Assembly: GCA_024711325.1 (NCBI GenBank)
Contig: JANJTC010000005.1
Location: 682,001 to 746,000, forward strand
DNA: 64,000 bases
Direction: 5' to 3'
From: Bacteriovoracaceae bacterium
GTDB lineage: Bacteria > Bdellovibrionota > Bacteriovoracia > Bacteriovoracales > Bacteriovoracaceae
The translations under genes were made by a program, and so were the position numbers. The notes beneath the pieces are model-generated. The model saw only the letters and a list, made by a program, of their open reading frames with translations. It made no database searches and had not been told where the DNA came from. Below, piece after piece: positions 32,940-42,074 of the stretch (position 1 is its first letter; each line of letters begins with the position of its first letter).

Positions 32940-33509
32940 ATGCATCAAGATACAAGTCATCGCGATCATACTATGGATACTGATTACCGACCGACAAGAT
33001 ACGGATCAACTGACTATGATAGAGTTCAGAAAGCTAAAGAGGGACATTCAAAATCACAAAAAAAATCCTCCTATAAAAATCTCATCTGGATGGGAGTGAT
33101 ACACATACCTCTTATGTATTTCATCATGTTCTCTATGGTAGATACCTTCGGCGATGTTTATCAGAATTTGAATACCTTTTATATGGCCCTTATGATGGCC
33201 ACTCCAATGGTCGCACTGATGCCTTTCATGATGAAGGATATGTATAATGATAAAAAGAAGAATGTTATCGTAGTTGTGGGATCACTAATTCTTTTTTTAG
33301 TATCATTCTTTGCTATCAGATACCAATCAGCCATAGGGGATTCTCAGTTTATCCGTTCCATGATCCCACATCATTCTGGTGCCATTCTCATGTGTAGAGA
33401 AGCAAGTTTAGTTGATCCAGAATTAAGAGGACTTTGCGGAATTATATCTACTGGCCAACGAAAGGAGATTGAACAGATGAATAAAATCCTTGAGCGCTTA
33501 GACCAATGA
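32940..33509 (+). CDS. DUF305-domain membrane protein
   Basis: The 189-residue protein starts at the ATG at 32940 with GGAG upstream; two earlier ATGs at 32925/32928 lack one. The His/Asp-rich N-terminus could bind metal. It is followed by three transmembrane helices (~48-68, 75-95, 105-122). A C-terminal DUF305 segment (FIRSMIPHHSGAILMCREAS, DPELRGLCGIISTGQ) carries the typical MIPHHxxA motif. DUF305 proteins are often linked to copper or other metal stress; that is family context only. It occupies one cassette interval. Confidence 0.85.
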   Translation: MHQDTSHRDHTMDTDYRPTRYGSTDYDRVQKAKEGHSKSQKKSSYKNLIWMGVIHIPLMYFIMFSMVDTFGDVYQNLNTFYMALMMATPMVALMPFMMKDMYNDKKKNVIVVVGSLILFLVSFFAIRYQSAIGDSQFIRSMIPHHSGAILMCREASLVDPELRGLCGIISTGQRKEIEQMNKILERLDQ

Positions 33510-33517
33510 AAATTTTT

Positions 33518-33813
33518 CTAGAAAATGATTTTCACTGCTGCTGATGACCTGTTAGCTTTCCCATGGAATACTGCTTCGATGTTATTGCCATCCGGATCAC
33601 AGATAAATGCTCCGAAGTATCCAGGATGGTATTTTTCTCGAATTCCGGGGCTGCCATTGTCCGTACCTCCGGCGGCGAGACCAGCACTGTAAAACTTCCT
33701 CACCATTTCTTCGTCTCTCGTCTGAAAGGCAATGTGAATCTGAGCTGAAGATCATTCACAACGATCTGAATGTGATCAATTAGTCTGCCGCGGTAAAGCT
33801 CCTGTACTTCCAT
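33518..33813 (-). pseudogene. VOC-family gene with internal deletion
   Basis: On the minus strand an ATG at 33813, with GGAGG upstream, starts MEVQELYRGRLIDHIQIVVNDLQ, the usual start of a glyoxalase-like VOC protein. The next bases belong to the far half of the domain in another frame (AQIHIAFQTRDEEMVRKFYSAGLAAGG...YFGAFICDPDGNNIEAVFHG). Roughly half of the domain is missing and the frame is shifted, so no full protein can be made. Confidence 0.82.
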
Positions 33814-33892
33814 TTTTTTCCTCCTGCTCATTCCCTCTCAGTGTATGATGTTTACAACAGTACGGAAAAGACGCAGCTTGCGAAAAGTTCTT

Positions 33893-33918
33893 ATTAGCTC
33901 GGCCAACGGTGCGCCATT
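33893..33918 (+). repeat. tRNA-end-like cassette repeat, copy H
   Basis: AAAAGTTC, TTAGCTCGGCCAACGG, TGCGCCATT. It has the same spacing between its TTC and TGCGCCA as copy B (22 bases). It is the last recognisable copy. Confidence 0.6.
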
Positions 33919-34004
33919 ATCTAATCTTACTGACTAACTATTTTTTTTAAATTACATTTTTTGTTGATGTGTAACAGCTTGAACATTCATCAGAGGAGAT
34001 ATTC

Positions 34005-34481
34005 ATGAACGAACTTATTACTTGCGTTTGGTTTGATCATGGTGAAGCGAAGAAGGCAGCTGATTTCTATGCAAGCACATTTCCTAATAGCATTGTTGGA
34101 CGAGTGAATGTTGCGCCTGCCGATTTCCCTGGAGGAAAAGAGGGAAGTGAACTGACCGTTGAATTTACCATACTCGGGCGTAAGTTTATCGGTCTCAACG
34201 GCGGTCCTGATTTCAAGCCAAACGAGTCAGTCAGCTTTATGGTTATAACTGAAAGTCAGGAAGAAACTGATAGCTACTGGAATGCAATTATAGATAACGG
34301 CGGTGAAGAAAGTGCCTGTGGATGGTGCAAGGATAGATGGGGATTTTCTTGGCAAATAACACCTAGAATTCTGCTCGATCTGACAACGAGTAGTGATCGT
34401 GACCAGGCAAAGCGTGCTTTTGAGGTCATGATGACAATGACGAAGATTGACATTGCTGCTCTTAAATCTGCGAATGTTTGA
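34005..34481 (+). CDS. VOC-family, PhnB-like protein
   Basis: The 158-residue protein shows the PhnB/3-demethylubiquinone-methyltransferase-like VOC pattern: [23 protein letters not shown], then [27 protein letters not shown], ending [22 protein letters not shown]. Its real activity is usually unknown despite that name. AGAGGAGA precedes the ATG. It follows the last tRNA-end-like repeat. Confidence 0.9.
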   Translation: MNELITCVWFDHGEAKKAADFYASTFPNSIVGRVNVAPADFPGGKEGSELTVEFTILGRKFIGLNGGPDFKPNESVSFMVITESQEETDSYWNAIIDNGGEESACGWCKDRWGFSWQITPRILLDLTTSSDRDQAKRAFEVMMTMTKIDIAALKSANV

Positions 34482-34510
34482 AGACTACAGCAAGCGGTCA
34501 GGTCAAAATT

Positions 34511-35152
34511 TTAAAACGACGATAAAATCCTATTTGGCGAACTAACCCTCCAGAAGCAAGTGCCTGCTTTAAGGGCATTTCTTATAGCAGGCCGAATCCT
34601 TTGAAAAGCTTCAACCTGAGCAAGATAATTCTTTAAGGACACTGGCCTACTTTGGAATTGTAAATCCAGGATACGATAGGAATTACCTGAAGCCGTTTTC
34701 ACAAGAACAACATTGGTATCGTGGAAATTAGAATACGTAAAATATCGTCCAGAGACCTGGTCCCGAAATCTGAGACGTCCTCTATTGGCGGGACAATTAA
34801 TATAAAGCTTTCCGCTTACGATATTCATACCTCTTAAGACATTTTGAATATGGATCCTTCTCCTTGTGCAAAGACCACCAGGAGATCTCATGCGTGCTCG
34901 TGAATCTCTTTTTAACCTTGCAAATAATTGACTGGCCCTGGATTCAGTTATAGGGGTAAATCGATAAAGGTCCATCTGCTTAAGTATCTGTTGATAGAGT
35001 TCTGAAGGCAGGGCTTCTTGGGAAACTTCTACATAATCATGAGGATAATCATAATCATCTATACTGTGAATGATAGCTCTGCGTTCAGTTGACTGGGCAA
35101 AGGAAGAATTAGTAAAACAGAATAAAAAGGATACAATCAAGAGTGACTTCAT
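34511..35152 (-). CDS. secreted protein-glutaminase/transglutaminase-like candidate
   Basis: The 213-residue protein has a signal peptide (MKSLLIVSFLFCFTNSSFAQ). The mature part contains GGLCTRRRIHIQNVLRGMNIVSGKLYI (C95), FHDTNVVLVKT (H144) and YRILDLQFQ (D163). This is a Cys-His-Asp order and spacing like secreted protein-glutaminases, where the Cys sits in a GxCxxRA-type helix. If correct it would deamidate glutamine side chains of outside proteins. No family match was run, so this is a motif-level proposal. AAGGAGG precedes the ATG. Confidence 0.6.
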   Translation of the reverse strand: MKSLLIVSFLFCFTNSSFAQSTERRAIIHSIDDYDYPHDYVEVSQEALPSELYQQILKQMDLYRFTPITESRASQLFARLKRDSRARMRSPGGLCTRRRIHIQNVLRGMNIVSGKLYINCPANRGRLRFRDQVSGRYFTYSNFHDTNVVLVKTASGNSYRILDLQFQSRPVSLKNYLAQVEAFQRIRPAIRNALKAGTCFWRVSSPNRILSSF

Positions 35153-35261
35153 TTAGCCTCCTTCATAATCATTGTAAGATCATGGGGGAAATCTTGTATT
35201 GTTGTCTAGCGTACAGTGCATAAGGTGGTAGATAGTTGAATAAGATTGTAGAATTTAACTC

Positions 35262-35762
35262 ATGAAAGCAAATTTTAAAAAGCTTATAATTATCGGAAAT
35301 AGTGGATCGGGAAAAACTTTTCTGGCCCGGGAAATAGCATCAATTCTCAATTTATCAGTTACTCATCTGGATAGATTATTTTGGGAATCTGAGAGTTGTT
35401 CACAAAAACGTCCTAAAGACATTATTCATCAAGAGATTGTGATGATTACAGAAGGATCAGAATGGATATTGGAGGGTGTTTTTGGTGATTTGGCCAATAT
35501 CGCTGCTTCAAAAGCTGATGTCTTAATATTTTTAAATAAAGATTGGAATGAATGTAAGCAGGCATTAATGCATCGAGGCCTTCAAGAAGCTACAGAAGAA
35601 AATTTTAAAGAGTTAATGAAATGGGCCGAACTTTATTGGGACAGGAAGACGATGTCTTCATTTGATGGACATAAAAAGATGTTCAACCAATTTCGTGGTG
35701 TGAAGTTAGAGTTCACTTCAAGGAATCAAGTAGAGGAGTGGCTTTTAAAATTGGAAAAATAA
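35262..35762 (+). CDS. small P-loop kinase-like protein (FlaR/adenylate-kinase-like)
   Basis: The 166-residue protein has a Walker A GNSGSGKT (residues ~12-19), a DRLFWE segment (~38-43) and an LID-like region with Arg and Asp. This matches small ATPases annotated as 'topology modulation protein' or adenylate-kinase-like. The cellular substrate is unknown. It stands alone between two leftward genes. Confidence 0.82.
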   Translation: MKANFKKLIIIGNSGSGKTFLAREIASILNLSVTHLDRLFWESESCSQKRPKDIIHQEIVMITEGSEWILEGVFGDLANIAASKADVLIFLNKDWNECKQALMHRGLQEATEENFKELMKWAELYWDRKTMSSFDGHKKMFNQFRGVKLEFTSRNQVEEWLLKLEK

Positions 35763-35783
35763 AGTAATTGATTCCAATACAAG

Positions 35784-36398
35784 CTAGCTAATCTTTTTAA
35801 AACCACAATATACAAAATCCTGAGTTGTCCCCCAGGGAGTAGTATGTGTCGTTTCAATGCATTTGGTATTATGGAAGAATCTTCCAAAAACCTTCTTTAA
35901 GTCTTCTTGCGAATACTTAGAAATTGTTAGTCCGCTACACTTATCTGGGCCAGTCGTATTGAATGTGCTAATAATCAATGATCCGCCAATATTTAAAGCA
36001 TCATAAGCAATAGAAAGATATTTTTCGACGTCTTTGATATCAGTGAGAAAATGAAAAGTGGCCCTGTCGTGCCAAAGATTATATTTTTGAGTGGGTTTAA
36101 AAGTAGTAACATCTGAAATGATCAGTTGAATAACGTCAGCTTTTGTTCCAAGCCTTTGCTTGGTTTTATCTAATGATTCCTTTGAAATATCTAATAGTGA
36201 AATATTTGTGAAACCTTCTTCCAAAAGACAATCCACGAGTCTAGATTCTCCACCACCGATATCGATGATGGATGCAGTTTTTGAAAGATTAAGCTCACCA
36301 ATCATTTCCAGGGATTTTTCAGGCCTGTCCTGAAACCAACTTTGGTGCGACTCGTCTTTTTCCTTGTATATGTCGTCCCAGTATTGTGATTTCTCCAT
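35784..36398 (-). CDS. class I SAM-dependent methyltransferase
   Basis: The 204-residue protein has motif I IIDIGGGESRLVD (~44-56), the acidic end of strand 2 (LLDIS) and motif post-I VIQLIISDVTTF. The opening YWDDIYKEKDESHQSWFQ matches the thiopurine-methyltransferase/TehB-like group. The substrate is not predictable. AGAGG precedes the ATG. Confidence 0.87.
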   Translation of the reverse strand: MEKSQYWDDIYKEKDESHQSWFQDRPEKSLEMIGELNLSKTASIIDIGGGESRLVDCLLEEGFTNISLLDISKESLDKTKQRLGTKADVIQLIISDVTTFKPTQKYNLWHDRATFHFLTDIKDVEKYLSIAYDALNIGGSLIISTFNTTGPDKCSGLTISKYSQEDLKKVFGRFFHNTKCIETTHTTPWGTTQDFVYCGFKKIS

Positions 36399-36519
36399 GC
36401 ATTCCTCTTAATAATTATTGCAGAATTATTTTAAATTAACCTGTTGCACTAACTTGTCTAGTAAATGTTCAAGGCCATTAAAGGTATTGTAGAGTACACA
36501 TGAGAAAAGGGAAAACTTT

Positions 36520-37044
36520 ATGAAAAACATTATTTCTGTTTTTATGCTCATTCTTTCTTTTAGCGCTTGTGCTTCAAATTCCATCCCATTACCAACCGCA
36601 AGTTCAGTAGATATTGAGAGATATGTAGGAAAATGGTATGCGATTTCCTCACTGCCTCAGTTCTTCACAAGAAAATGCAAGGCCCAGACCGCAGATTACG
36701 CCATTATTAATCCTCAAACGATAAGTGTATTAAATACATGTATAAAGTCTAAAAAGAACACGACAATTTCTGGTCAGGCAGTGGTCATAAATACGGAGAC
36801 AAACGCTGAACTCGAAGTCACCTTTAATAATTTCTTTACCAGGATTTTTAGAGTTAAAGGTGATTATACTATCATGAAGTTAGACAAAGATTATCGGTAT
36901 GCCTTGATTGGTTCAAAAGACAGAAAGTCTCTTTGGATTCTTGCACGAGAGACTATTATGCCAGAATCGGTATATAATTCTTATATTGAGTTCGCGAAAA
37001 CTAATAATTTCCCAGTAAATAAAATTCAAAAGTCTGAGTTTTGA
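36520..37044 (+). CDS. blc: lipocalin lipoprotein, Blc-like
   Basis: The 174-residue protein has a lipoprotein signal (lipobox SAC at Cys17/18, next residue A). It also has the lipocalin signature VGKWYAISSLPQFFTRKC, TADYAII, GDYTIMKLDKDYRYALIGSKDRKSLWILAR. This is the order of bacterial Blc proteins, outer-membrane lipocalins that bind lipids such as lysophospholipids. Length matches E. coli Blc (~177). AAAAGGGA lies upstream of the ATG. Confidence 0.92.
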   Translation: MKNIISVFMLILSFSACASNSIPLPTASSVDIERYVGKWYAISSLPQFFTRKCKAQTADYAIINPQTISVLNTCIKSKKNTTISGQAVVINTETNAELEVTFNNFFTRIFRVKGDYTIMKLDKDYRYALIGSKDRKSLWILARETIMPESVYNSYIEFAKTNNFPVNKIQKSEF

Positions 37045-37231
37045 CAACCTTTCTCTTACAAATCGACTGAAATATAATTCATATGTTTCAATTTAAGAAT
37101 CTCCAAAAGACCATTTTCTACTATTATGACTGAAGGTATTTTTATTCAACTTTCCCGATAGCCGAAGGAGTAAATACTTGCTCAATATTTACAAAGATAG
37201 TTTATATTTCGAGTGTCATTACAATCATTAT

Positions 37232-39175
37232 TCATTGTTTGTAGCTACTATTTGTTTTTAATGATTGAAGGGGAAGTTCAACAATGAAGTTGGCACCTTT
37301 GCCGAGTTCGCTTTCAACACGGATAGAACCTTTATGCAGTTCAACTATCTGCTGACAAATGTATAGGCCTAGTCCTAGTCCGCTGATTTCATTCTTGTTT
37401 GCAGCTCTTTCAAATTGCCCGAAAATACGGGATTGGTTTTCAAGTGAGATTCCTAGTCCTTTGTCTTTTATAGATAATATTGCGTGATCATTTTTTCTGT
37501 TTACAAGAATTGTGACAGGTCCACCCTGACCATATTTAATGGCATTGGTATAAAGATTTGTGACTACTTGTTCAAGTCGGAAACGGTCCCAATAACCACG
37601 GACTTCTTCAATGAAATTGAGAGTCACTTTACATTTTGCAGCTTCGGCCTGGGCATTCAATCGGGCATCTACCTCTTTCACAATTTCATTGAGACTGCAC
37701 TCTTCCACCTTGATGGCCATCTTACCACTGGTAATTCGGCTTACGTCTAACATGTCATCAATTAGCCTTGCTATTCGGTCCACTTGCTTGCTGGACATTT
37801 TCGTGGCTTTTAGTTCCGATTCAGATTTTGTATTTCCAAGACGTCTCTCTTGCATTTCAAGTTGCAGCTTTAAACTTGTGAGAGGTGTTTTTAATTCATG
37901 TGAAGCTATGGAAAGAAACTCATCTCTCACATGTACTGCCTTAGAGAGTTCCAATTGCGATTTTTTCTGATCATCGATATCTGTGAAGGTTGCATACCAC
38001 CTGATCACTTCTTGCTTTTCATTGAATGCGGCGACTGCTCTCCCTAAGTGCCAGCGGTAGACTCCATCCTTTCGCTTGAGACGGAAGGCAAGTTCCCAGA
38101 GTCTTACCTTATGTTCTGCTAAATATTCTATCTTCGATTTAAAAGATTGGTAATCATCAGGATGAACTGCTTTTGCCCATCCTTCCACGTTTGCAGGAGC
38201 GGTTTTAAAACCAGTATAGGTAAACCATTTTTCATTAAAGTAGAGAGGAGTTCCGTCTTTTGAATTCACGAAGACAATTTGTGGCATTGAATCGGCTAGT
38301 TCACGAAAACGCGTTTCTAAAGATAACTCTGTCATCTTCTTCTCAGTTACGTCGAGAGTAACTCCAATAAATCTTGAAGGTTGTCCATTTGTAGAGTAAA
38401 CGGACCTGCCTTTCCCTAAAATATAATGGATACTTCCATCGCGCCAGTTCACTCTGTGCTCGACGTTGAAGATCGTTCCTTCCTTAATGGCCTCCTCAAA
38501 TTTCTGCTCGACTTTCTCTCTATCTGATTCATGAATTCGTTCATACACAGTTTCGATTTCCCCCGAAAAACTTTCTTGAGGTATGTCGAACATTGCAAGT
38601 GCCGTGGGATCACAAAAGAGGATTCTTGTTTCCAGGTCAAGATCCCAAAACCCGAGTTGGGCAGTCTCGGTTGCAAGCTTTAATCTTTCTTCAGTTAATA
38701 GGAGTGCCTTCTCTGACTTAGCATGAGCAATACGTAGCTCTTTTTCTTGTTTCTTGAGAAGGGTATAAGCCTTTTCTAATTCGTCTTCTGCTTTTTTTCT
38801 TAAAGTAATGTCCCTGCCTTCTGGGATGATGAACTGTACTCTGCCTTCAGCATTCTTTACTGGCTTAAGTGAAAAATCCACGTAAATGGTTCCATCTTTT
38901 ACTTTGTTTTCGATTTCAAATCGTACAAATTCTCCAGTAGCGGCTTTTTGTACGGCACTCTTTAACTTTTCACGAAGACTATCCGGCCACCAGGGAGTGT
39001 CCCAGAAATATTTACCTATGACTTCTTCACGTTTAATTCCGGCAGCATCAAGACTGGTTTGATTTGATTCTAGATTGACTCCATTCACATCCAAGATTCC
39101 GACAAGCTGATACATCTCATCTAGTATGATTTGGGCCAGCTCCGCTCTCTGATATTCTTTCTTTTGTGAAGTCAT
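37232..39175 (-). CDS. sensor histidine kinase with three PAS domains
   Basis: The 647-residue protein has no transmembrane segments. PAS/PAC domains lie at ~12-130, ~165-285 and ~290-410. A HisKA domain with H-box SIASHELKTPLTSL (His ~423) and an HATPase domain (NLYTNAIKYGQGG, DKGLGIS, GLGLGLYICQQIVELHKG) follow. It is cytoplasmic and would sense a small ligand, redox state or light through PAS. No response regulator gene is adjacent. AGGAG precedes the ATG. Confidence 0.93.
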   Translation of the reverse strand: MTSQKKEYQRAELAQIILDEMYQLVGILDVNGVNLESNQTSLDAAGIKREEVIGKYFWDTPWWPDSLREKLKSAVQKAATGEFVRFEIENKVKDGTIYVDFSLKPVKNAEGRVQFIIPEGRDITLRKKAEDELEKAYTLLKKQEKELRIAHAKSEKALLLTEERLKLATETAQLGFWDLDLETRILFCDPTALAMFDIPQESFSGEIETVYERIHESDREKVEQKFEEAIKEGTIFNVEHRVNWRDGSIHYILGKGRSVYSTNGQPSRFIGVTLDVTEKKMTELSLETRFRELADSMPQIVFVNSKDGTPLYFNEKWFTYTGFKTAPANVEGWAKAVHPDDYQSFKSKIEYLAEHKVRLWELAFRLKRKDGVYRWHLGRAVAAFNEKQEVIRWYATFTDIDDQKKSQLELSKAVHVRDEFLSIASHELKTPLTSLKLQLEMQERRLGNTKSESELKATKMSSKQVDRIARLIDDMLDVSRITSGKMAIKVEECSLNEIVKEVDARLNAQAEAAKCKVTLNFIEEVRGYWDRFRLEQVVTNLYTNAIKYGQGGPVTILVNRKNDHAILSIKDKGLGISLENQSRIFGQFERAANKNEISGLGLGLYICQQIVELHKGSIRVESELGKGANFIVELPLQSLKTNSSYKQ

Positions 39176-39377
39176 GAAGCTCCTAATTGTTAAAAGTGTC
39201 TCAATTAGTGGCTAAATTGTCGTAATATACAGGGTCAAGAATATTTTTAATCCGCAGCAAAAAGTATCCGCAATCCATTATCTGTTATGAGTCTTAAGAT
39301 TCTTTAATTTTTTTATTATTTTAACCTCACTTGAAAAGTGGTGTTAAAATAAGAAATACGTATTAAAGGACATACTT

Positions 39378-39986
39378 CTGCGTGCTAGTAGAATAATTCT
39401 AATCATATTCTCAATCCTTGGGCTTTTGGCCTGCATTTTTAGTTTCGGGCTTGCTTTGATGGTCTCTGCTTCAGCTCTTGGTTCTGAGTATCCGAAACAA
39501 GCATTAGGTGCCGGTCTCTTCCTTTTGACTTTTATATATGCTTTTTTAATATTTCTTATTTCGATTTTCAAACCTCATGTCTTTATCGGTTTGTTTTTAG
39601 TCCCTATACTATTCTTTGTTTCGCAACATTTAGAAAATAGTACCTACCATATTCCTCATAAAATCAGTCCAATTCAAAATCACAGGTTAATCGGTAAGAC
39701 ATTGAAGTTTGATAAAAAGGTCTATCTCAAATCTAATTTACCTAAGAAACGATTAAGAAACTACTCAACACTTTGCTTACATGATTTTAAGCTGACCGAT
39801 TCTAATGATGGACTTGTACTTCCAAAAGACCTTTGGGAAAAGGATCAGCCTCCTAAAACAGAAGTCTTGGAACCTCCTCAGAGCTTCACAGTCATAAATG
39901 CTTTTGAATGCGGACGCATGGTGAAGTTGAGCTTGAAAGATCTTAACGGTCGATTAATAGAAATGTTTGAGTTTGAAATTGATTAA
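39378..39986 (+). CDS. small membrane protein, start uncertain
   Basis: The frame is open from well before the TTG at 39426, with a hydrophobic run encoded upstream (RIILIIFSILGLLACIF). The best Shine-Dalgarno (AAGGA, 39366-39370) points to CTG at 39378 as start, giving about 202 residues. Two or three transmembrane segments occupy the first ~80 residues, followed by a soluble domain with FDKKVYLKSNLPKKRL and several conserved-looking Cys. No family is recognised. It overlaps the convergent beta-lactamase-like gene by 44 bp. Confidence 0.55.
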   Translation: MRASRIILIIFSILGLLACIFSFGLALMVSASALGSEYPKQALGAGLFLLTFIYAFLIFLISIFKPHVFIGLFLVPILFFVSQHLENSTYHIPHKISPIQNHRLIGKTLKFDKKVYLKSNLPKKRLRNYSTLCLHDFKLTDSNDGLVLPKDLWEKDQPPKTEVLEPPQSFTVINAFECGRMVKLSLKDLNGRLIEMFEFEID

Positions 39987-40983
39987 TGACTAAATTTGAG
40001 ATCTTTTGCCCCAATTTTTTAAAGATTATATCTGAATCCATATTTTCCGAAGGCTTTCTAATACAAACTGCCAGCGCCAGGTCTGCTTTATCATTTGATT
40101 TCTTGATGAGCCCAACGTTGCAAGCACGATGAATTTGAGTCCCGGTTTTTTGAAAGAATTTTAGCTCTGGCGAGAGTCCCGCCTTTATTCTATGGTCTCC
40201 GGTTTTCATGGATTCCATATGTTGCATAAGTAGATTGGTGTTCACTTTTGTGAGGAGTTTTCCCTTCTCCAGCTTTTCAAGAAGAGAGACAAAGTCTGCG
40301 AGAAATGCGCTATTGTGGCCATGTTGGTAGTATTTTTCAAAGGCTTCTTCCAGCCCCCGAGCTTTTAGTTCCTTAAGTGGTACATTGATTTTTTCAGCGA
40401 AAATCTCATGCCTCTTTTCCAAGGGATGATTTTTAAGGAGAATAAAATCCATATTGCTGAGTGATTGGACCTTTGGGTGTAATTCCCCGTAGGCGAGGTA
40501 ACGCACTTTTAAGAGACTTGTTATCTTTCCTGCTCCTGGCATCCATTTGGTAACATTTAGGTTGAGCTCTTTGATTCCGATCAGGTCAATCAGAATATCG
40601 GCAGCAGTGTTGTCGCTCTCCCTGAGCATGGCCTTTAAGATTTCACTCACAGTGAATTGTTTACCAGGTTCGCTCCAGATAAGAACTCCACCTCCATCGA
40701 CAAAATCTTTTTCTTTGAGAGTGACCTTCTGATTAAGGTTTAATGTTCCTTGCTCTACTTTCTGAAGCAGACTTATACCGACCATCACTTTTATAGTGGA
40801 AGACAAGTACCATTTTTTATGGTCGTTATATCGCATTATAGTCCCATCGCGAAGATTCTTAATGACGACACCAATTTCTCCAGGGAAATCCTGATCCATC
40901 TTTTCAATTTCTTTTTTGAGATCAACTTCCCATGCATGAGTGAGAGAGCTCAGAGATAGATATATAAGAACAAGAAATTTCAT
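39943..40983 (-). CDS. class A-type serine beta-lactamase-like protein 1
   Basis: The 346-residue exported protein (signal 1-17) has the active-site set S62-T-I-K65, S123-D-N125 and K-T-G near 284 (FFQKTGTQIHR). It is ~60 residues longer than ordinary class A enzymes and has an extended C-terminus. I did not find a clear ExxLN omega-loop, so beta-lactam hydrolysis is not certain; a penicillin-binding or peptidase-like role is possible. Its start overlaps the stop of its upstream paralogue by 4 bp. Confidence 0.8.
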   Translation of the reverse strand: MKFLVLIYLSLSSLTHAWEVDLKKEIEKMDQDFPGEIGVVIKNLRDGTIMRYNDHKKWYLSSTIKVMVGISLLQKVEQGTLNLNQKVTLKEKDFVDGGGVLIWSEPGKQFTVSEILKAMLRESDNTAADILIDLIGIKELNLNVTKWMPGAGKITSLLKVRYLAYGELHPKVQSLSNMDFILLKNHPLEKRHEIFAEKINVPLKELKARGLEEAFEKYYQHGHNSAFLADFVSLLEKLEKGKLLTKVNTNLLMQHMESMKTGDHRIKAGLSPELKFFQKTGTQIHRACNVGLIKKSNDKADLALAVCIRKPSENMDSDIIFKKLGQKISNLVINQFQTQTFLLIDR

Positions 40984-42074
40984 AAAACACCTGATCCTGA
41001 AATGACTTTTCCAATTTTTTCTAAAAGGCCCGCGGATACTTTCTTTTGCTTAATATTTTTTACGAAAGAAACCACAATGATGGGTTTTCGGTGTAGGTTC
41101 TTTGGGTTCCAGATATAACCCACGTCCACAATCCGTTGATACTGTGTTCCTGTTTTATGGGCAAAGACCCATGGATATTTGAGTCCGGCCTTGATTCGGT
41201 TCTTGCCGGTTTCTGTCTTGAGCATGGTTTGTACCAGGAAGTCCCGGGATGAAGGGCCTAAGATTTTTCCCTCCCACAGGGTCTCCAGAACTTTGGAATA
41301 ATTGCGGGGTGAAGCTGAGTTAAGTCCCTTGCGATAGTAGGCTTCATAAGCTTCATGGACATTCTGAAGATTCATCTGTTTTTTTCCTAACTGAATGAAT
41401 GAAGCGAATTTTTCAAGTTTCGCATTTGGATCTTGAATAGCATTTAGTTCCATGAAACTTTTTCCAGGAAGTTCAAAGGCATTGGTATGCAGTTCACTGT
41501 AGATATGCCGACGCACATCTTTTAAAGTTGTGATTGGTGCTGAGCCTGGCATCAACTTTTGAACAAGCGAATTAATTTTATCCAGACCCACAGTTCTAAT
41601 AAGCATGTCACTCGCCATATTATCACTATAGACAATCATCTGTTCTATGAGATACCTGATTGAGACCTGATCACCTGGCCTTTTCAATTTGAGAGGCCCA
41701 TTGCCGTCCACGTAATCATCTAGGGTAATAGTCACTTTATCATCCAGTGACATTTTTTTAGCATCTACCTGGGCCAGGACTTCAATAGCGATGGGAATCT
41801 TCACCGTTGAGGCCAGATACATGCTTTCATCCCCGTGTAGAGAATACTCTTCTCCGGTATTCAGATCTTTTAGATAAAGCCCAATTTGATTTGGAAACTG
41901 CTTTTCAAGTTCAATGAATTCTTTTTCCAGCTGCGCTTGCCAAGACTTCTTCACTGAACGACTGGGTTTTTTATGACTAAGATGTGTGACCGCACTAATT
42001 GGTCTGAAATTTACGAGTGTTAAGGTCGTGAGTGCGATTATCGCGATTCCTATGCGAAGTCTTAAATGTTTCAT
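40980..42074 (-). CDS. class A-type serine beta-lactamase-like protein 2
   Basis: The 364-residue protein has a signal-peptide-like N-terminus (hydrophobic 8-22), S89-T-V-K92, S150-D-N152 and K-T-G near 312 (FAHKTGTQYQR). It is a paralogue of the next gene: same motif context YLxSTxKxxxxIxxL and DNxAxDxLI. The first 80 bp overlap the end of the acyltransferase-like gene in another frame. As in its paralogue, the extra length and unclear omega-loop leave the substrate open. Confidence 0.8.
   Translation of the reverse strand: MKHLRLRIGIAIIALTTLTLVNFRPISAVTHLSHKKPSRSVKKSWQAQLEKEFIELEKQFPNQIGLYLKDLNTGEEYSLHGDESMYLASTVKIPIAIEVLAQVDAKKMSLDDKVTITLDDYVDGNGPLKLKRPGDQVSIRYLIEQMIVYSDNMASDMLIRTVGLDKINSLVQKLMPGSAPITTLKDVRRHIYSELHTNAFELPGKSFMELNAIQDPNAKLEKFASFIQLGKKQMNLQNVHEAYEAYYRKGLNSASPRNYSKVLETLWEGKILGPSSRDFLVQTMLKTETGKNRIKAGLKYPWVFAHKTGTQYQRIVDVGYIWNPKNLHRKPIIVVSFVKNIKQKKVSAGLLEKIGKVISGSGVL

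Noticed and set aside
29243..33918. Classical integron/attC array
   Set aside because: No integron integrase is in the window, and the repeats lack paired RYYYAAC/GTTRRRY boxes with an inverted-repeat body. The tRNA-end resemblance fits better. An attC covariance search would settle it.
37041..37078. TTGACA and TATAAT near the lipocalin stop as a promoter
   Set aside because: The spacer is 26 bp, too long for a sigma70 promoter, and no + strand gene follows.
37484..37970. + strand ORFs opposite the histidine kinase
   Set aside because: Antisense of the conserved HisKA/HATPase region.
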